Source: JAJFUI01 sp039698035
GTDB taxonomy: Bacteria > Planctomycetota > Planctomycetia > Pirellulales > Thermoguttaceae
Assembly (NCBI GenBank): GCA_039698035.1
Contig: JBDKSW010000003.1
Span: 124,001-188,000, forward strand
DNA: 64,000 nucleotides
Direction of reading: 5' to 3'
The notes beneath the pieces were generated by a model. It had not been told where the DNA came from, did no database searches, and worked only from the letters and a program-made list of their open reading frames with translations. Positions within the stretch are counted from its first letter, which is position 1, and each line of letters begins with the position of its first letter. Positions 61,143 through 64,000 of the stretch are shown here, one piece after another. The position numbers were made by a program, and so were the translations under genes.

Positions 61143-61349
61143 TCACATGTTCTCAGCGGCCAATTCGGGGTTCAAGGCGATGGCCTGCGAGAGAGCCGGG
61201 GCTAGGCCCACAATCACCGGCGACAATAGCTCCTCGGCGGTCGCCGGAACGCACTCGACCCGCAATTCGAGCGATTTGCCAACCGGCACGTCCACCGTCT
61301 CGTCGGGCACGAACACGTTCCCGTCAAAATGGGCGCGGATCGTCATCAT
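61143..61349 (-). CDS. AF2212/DUF104-like antitoxin, orphan
   Basis: A 68-residue protein beginning MTIRAHFDGNVFVPDETVDVPVGKSLELRVE, the AF2212-like antitoxin pattern. No toxin gene follows on the minus strand; the next gene downstream is the broken vapC, converging. Either ATG 61349 or 61346 is the start. Likely a remnant of a third toxin-antitoxin module. Confidence 0.75.
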   Translation of the reverse strand: MMTIRAHFDGNVFVPDETVDVPVGKSLELRVECVPATAEELLSPVIVGLAPALSQAIALNPELAAENM

Positions 61350-61550
61350 GGCTGAAGCATACCCCAATCAGACGGTTTAGAGAAGCACTTTGTCGCGTCG
61401 GTTGGATCTTTCGCCTTCCTCGCCTCACCCTCTTCGCCAACCGAATGGCCATGCCTCTGGGCGCGGGCCGCCGGAGGCGATAACATGGGCAAATCAGCGT
61501 GTAGATTCACCAAAAGCCCCCAAAAATCGAAGTCCTAAGACCTAATTCCC

Positions 61551-62855
61551 ATGCCCGACATTCAAGCCTTCCGTGGAGTCCGCTACAACCTTGGCCGCGT
61601 TGGATCGCTGAGCGACGTGGTGACGCCGCCGTACGATGTGATCGGCGACGAGCTGCAAGAGCATTTCTACAACCTGCACCCGAACAGCTTCATTCGGATC
61701 GACTTGAACAAGATCGAGCCGGGCGACGACGACGAGAAGAACAACCGCTACATCCGGGCGGCCAAGTTCTACAAGCAGTGGCGCGAGCAGGGCATTCTGA
61801 CGACCGAGTCGGATCCGGCCGTCTACGTGTACCACCAGGAGTTCGAGGCCGCCGGCACGAAGTACGTCCGCCGCGGATTCCTTTGCCGGCAGTGGCTGAC
61901 GCGGTTCGGCGAGGGCCAGGTCTTCCCGCACGAGGAAACGCTGCCGGCCGCCAAGGTCGATCGACTGATGCTCACGGTCGTGACCAAGGCCCAGATGAGC
62001 CCGATTTTCGGACTCTACCCCGACGCCGAGTGCGAGGCCCAGCGGCTGCTCGACGAGGCCGTGGCCGACAAGACGCCGCTGGTGGCCACCGACCATTTGG
62101 GCGTCGTGCATCGCATGTGGCCTGTGACCGACGTGTCCGTCATCTCGAAGCTCTCGGCCATCATGGGCCCGAAGCCGATCTTCATCGCCGACGGGCACCA
62201 CCGCTACGAGACGGCCTGCAACTACCGCGACCAGATCCACGACAGCGGGGCCCTGTCGCCGACGCATCCGGCGAACTACACGCTGATGATGTGCGTCGCG
62301 ATGGACGATCCGGGCCTGATCGTGATGCCGACGCACCGCCTGTTCCAAGGCGTTCCGGCAATGACCAGCGACGAGTTGAAGGCCAAGCTTGGCGCGTGTT
62401 TCACGACCCGTCCGGCCGGCGACGGTCCCGACGCGGCCACGTCCGTCTGGGAAGACATCGAGACGGGCGGCGTCCAAGGCGCGATTGGCCTCTACACCCA
62501 GAAGGACGGCAAGTGGTTGATCGCCACGGTGACCGACGCCGGGAAAGCCCGGATGGCCGAAGTCGCCAAGGACCACACGGACGACTGGCGCGGCCTGGGC
62601 GTCAGCCTGCTCCACCGGCTCATCATCGAGGACCTGCTGGGCTGCAAGAAGTTGCCGAAGCCGGGCTACGTCCATCTGATCGAAGAGGTGGCCGAAGGGC
62701 TGAAGACGGGCGAGTATCCGCTGGCGGCCGTCGTCATGCCGGCCACGGTCGAGCATGTTCGCCAGATCAGCATGGGCGGCGAACGCATGCCGGCCAAGAG
62801 CACCTATTTTTATCCGAAGCTGCTCAGCGGACTGGTCATCAATCCGCTGGAGTAG
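61551..62855 (+). CDS. DUF1015 family protein
   Basis: The 434-residue protein begins MPDIQAFRGVRYNLGRVGSLSDVVTPPYDVI and shows the family motifs HPNSFIRIDL, GEGQVFPHEETLP, FIADGHHRYETACNYRDQI, DWRGLGVSLLHRLII and STYFYPKLLSGLVINPL. DUF1015 proteins are widespread; a role in sugar or amino-acid metabolism has been suggested but is unproven. Full length and good codon use. A gap of 200 bases upstream separates it from the orphan antitoxin. Confidence 0.93.
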   Translation: MPDIQAFRGVRYNLGRVGSLSDVVTPPYDVIGDELQEHFYNLHPNSFIRIDLNKIEPGDDDEKNNRYIRAAKFYKQWREQGILTTESDPAVYVYHQEFEAAGTKYVRRGFLCRQWLTRFGEGQVFPHEETLPAAKVDRLMLTVVTKAQMSPIFGLYPDAECEAQRLLDEAVADKTPLVATDHLGVVHRMWPVTDVSVISKLSAIMGPKPIFIADGHHRYETACNYRDQIHDSGALSPTHPANYTLMMCVAMDDPGLIVMPTHRLFQGVPAMTSDELKAKLGACFTTRPAGDGPDAATSVWEDIETGGVQGAIGLYTQKDGKWLIATVTDAGKARMAEVAKDHTDDWRGLGVSLLHRLIIEDLLGCKKLPKPGYVHLIEEVAEGLKTGEYPLAAVVMPATVEHVRQISMGGERMPAKSTYFYPKLLSGLVINPLE

Positions 62856-62939
62856 GACACCGAGGTCAGAGGCCAGAGCATCCTGGGAGTGCCGAGTTGG
62901 GCGAGAAGCCGAGGCCCCTGAACCGAGAGTCTTAAGCGG

Positions 62940-64000
62940 CCGCGATCGAGCATTGGCCGAGATTCGACGACTGGCACGGTTGGCACGACGCCCGTGCCAA
63001 GGGTCGTTGTCAGCGCCGCATCCACCATCTGAGGGGATGCCAACACACGATCGCCCAACGGATCGCGTGGCGGCCCAGCGTGTCCGTTTGCAGCCGCGTC
63101 GGCTCTCTCGAATTCTGACCTTTGCCGGCGCGGCCGTTGCGCTCGCGGCGGCGCGCTGGCGCCGATCGACGGGCTCGTGGCGATCGCGCCGGGCCGCCTC
63201 GACCGAGGCGATCCGGGGCGGTCGGCGCTCGATGCGGACGCGCAGCACCGGCGTCTCTTTTGGCACGTCACGATTCTGATTTGCCACGGTTGCGATTGTC
63301 TTGACGAGCTGGCAACGCATTCGCAGACCGGCAGGACGCATTGGGGCAACAGCCACCGCGATTGGCATGGGCAACGACGACTTTCTTGCCGGTCTGGAGG
63401 CATTGGGCATTCGCCGGAGGATCGAGTCGCCCGAGTGGCACGGGGAAGAGCGCATGGCGCACGTCCCTGGGGATGTGTTGCGACTGGCACGCGAGTCGAT
63501 GGCCCGCCGCGGCGCGATGGATCTTGAAGCCGTGCCGTGCGGCACAGCCATCGCTGAGGACTGTCGCGGCTTGAACAGAGGCCCGCGGAAGAAGCGGTAT
63601 CGCGTCTCTGTTGCGACGGTTTGCACCTGTTCATGGTCGCTTCCCGGTTCCACGTGAAACCGCCCGGCGGTCGATCTTGATGCGAGGCCGCGTGTCAGAA
63701 AGCGGTTGCCGGATTTCATTCGTTCGCGCGGCGTCGGCGGTCTTCTGCGTGCTGTTCCGCTTCTTGTTGCGGCTGCGATAATCGGCAACCATTGGCGTCA
63801 TGTTGCAAGCGACATCGGAGCCGAGCGGCAATGCCGCGCGTGCCAAAGACCGGTCACCGGCGTTGGCCGCGCCGTCGGAAGCGTTCGGCTTGGCAACCAA
63901 CTGGGCGTCGCGCGGTTCGGCACAGACGACCTGCTGCCGTGGATGACCATCGCGGCGATCGGGCCGACGATGGAGTTGGCCGTCGGGGGCAACACGTGGC
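62940..64000 (+). other. Coding-like patches without a recognisable intact gene
   Basis: The last 1.1 kb has no gene I can name. Plus-strand frame 1 (positions 1 mod 3) has good codon use in patches: up to about 63150, 63301-63657 (GNDDFLAGLEALGIRRR..., stop at 63655-63657) and 63658 to the window end (LLPWMTIAAIGPTMELAVGG near the end). A stop at 63277-63279 breaks it. Frame 3 has the best codon use at 63140-63300 (LAPIDGLVAIAPGRLDRGDP). A frameshifted or decayed gene, or a gene starting near the end and continuing outside the window, would explain this. Long antisense frames here are Arg/Ser/Pro-rich and look like shadows. Confidence 0.35.

Noticed and set aside
61542..63788. A 748-codon open frame on the minus strand opposite the DUF1015 gene
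   Set aside because: It is antisense to a well-recognised protein and is Arg/Ser/Pro/His-rich without motifs. It shares third codon positions with the real frame, which keeps it open in GC-rich DNA.

Overview
The window reads as a piece of a planctomycete chromosome, most like Pirellulales. It is GC-rich, with genes packed on both strands. Many encode secreted, lipo- or membrane proteins of kinds common in that phylum: DUF11 repeat lipoproteins, zinc-ribbon/GYF_2 membrane proteins, SpoVG with an inserted zinc ribbon, and DUF1015 proteins. The phylum assignment rests on gene content and recall of families, not on a search. No rRNA, tRNA, insertion sequence or CRISPR array was found.

Layout. 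1-9 kb: a truncated trmL, crcB with DUF190, folD, rpmA, two TPR proteins, a DUF336 protein, a glycine-rich RRM protein and an SDR. 9-14 kb: L-fucose isomerase, an aldo/keto reductase, a small ribbon-helix-helix-like protein, an alkyltransferase-like/endonuclease V fusion and a bacteriohemerythrin. 14-24 kb: a DUF11 lipoprotein, a stand-alone 3'-phosphoesterase, tyrS, ispD, two conserved hypotheticals, a HAD phosphatase and a cytidylyltransferase-like protein. 24-34 kb: uvrA, an SppA-like peptidase, an RluA-type pseudouridine synthase, purQ, spoVG-ispE, a receiver protein and DedA.

34.8-41.6 kb is the clearest metabolic operon: a near-consensus promoter followed by ptb, buk, a 2x[4Fe-4S] ferredoxin, three 2-oxoacid:ferredoxin oxidoreductase subunits, surE and a small lipoprotein. 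Together the enzymes could oxidise a (branched-chain) 2-oxoacid to an acyl-CoA, then make acyl phosphate and finally ATP.

41.6-43.7 kb is a two-gene cassette of visibly lower GC with its own promoter and a promoter-proximal inverted repeat. It encodes an unknown zinc-ribbon protein and a membrane-anchored coiled-coil protein ending in a T5orf172/MUG113 (GIY-YIG-like) domain. It abuts a convergent two-gene unit: a KAP-like P-loop ATPase with a membrane hairpin between Walker A and B, and a zinc-ribbon/GYF_2 membrane partner. This 41.6-45.9 kb block is the best candidate for an undescribed system.

46-58.8 kb: an HI0933-type flavoprotein, a secreted protein, DedA, apbE, a short ferredoxin (50150-50323) with a terminator, a GNAT/FemAB-like protein, two tandem mini-lipoproteins, an alpha/beta hydrolase, and a three-gene Wzz-like / ExeA-like ATPase / CpsD-like operon resembling the export-regulation part of exopolysaccharide (XrtA-type) loci; then ahcY. 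58.9-61.4 kb is a toxin-antitoxin patch: one intact VapBC-like pair, a second whose vapC has an in-frame stop, an XRE remnant and an orphan antitoxin-like gene. DUF1015 follows, and the last 1.1 kb holds coding-like patches but no intact gene I can name.
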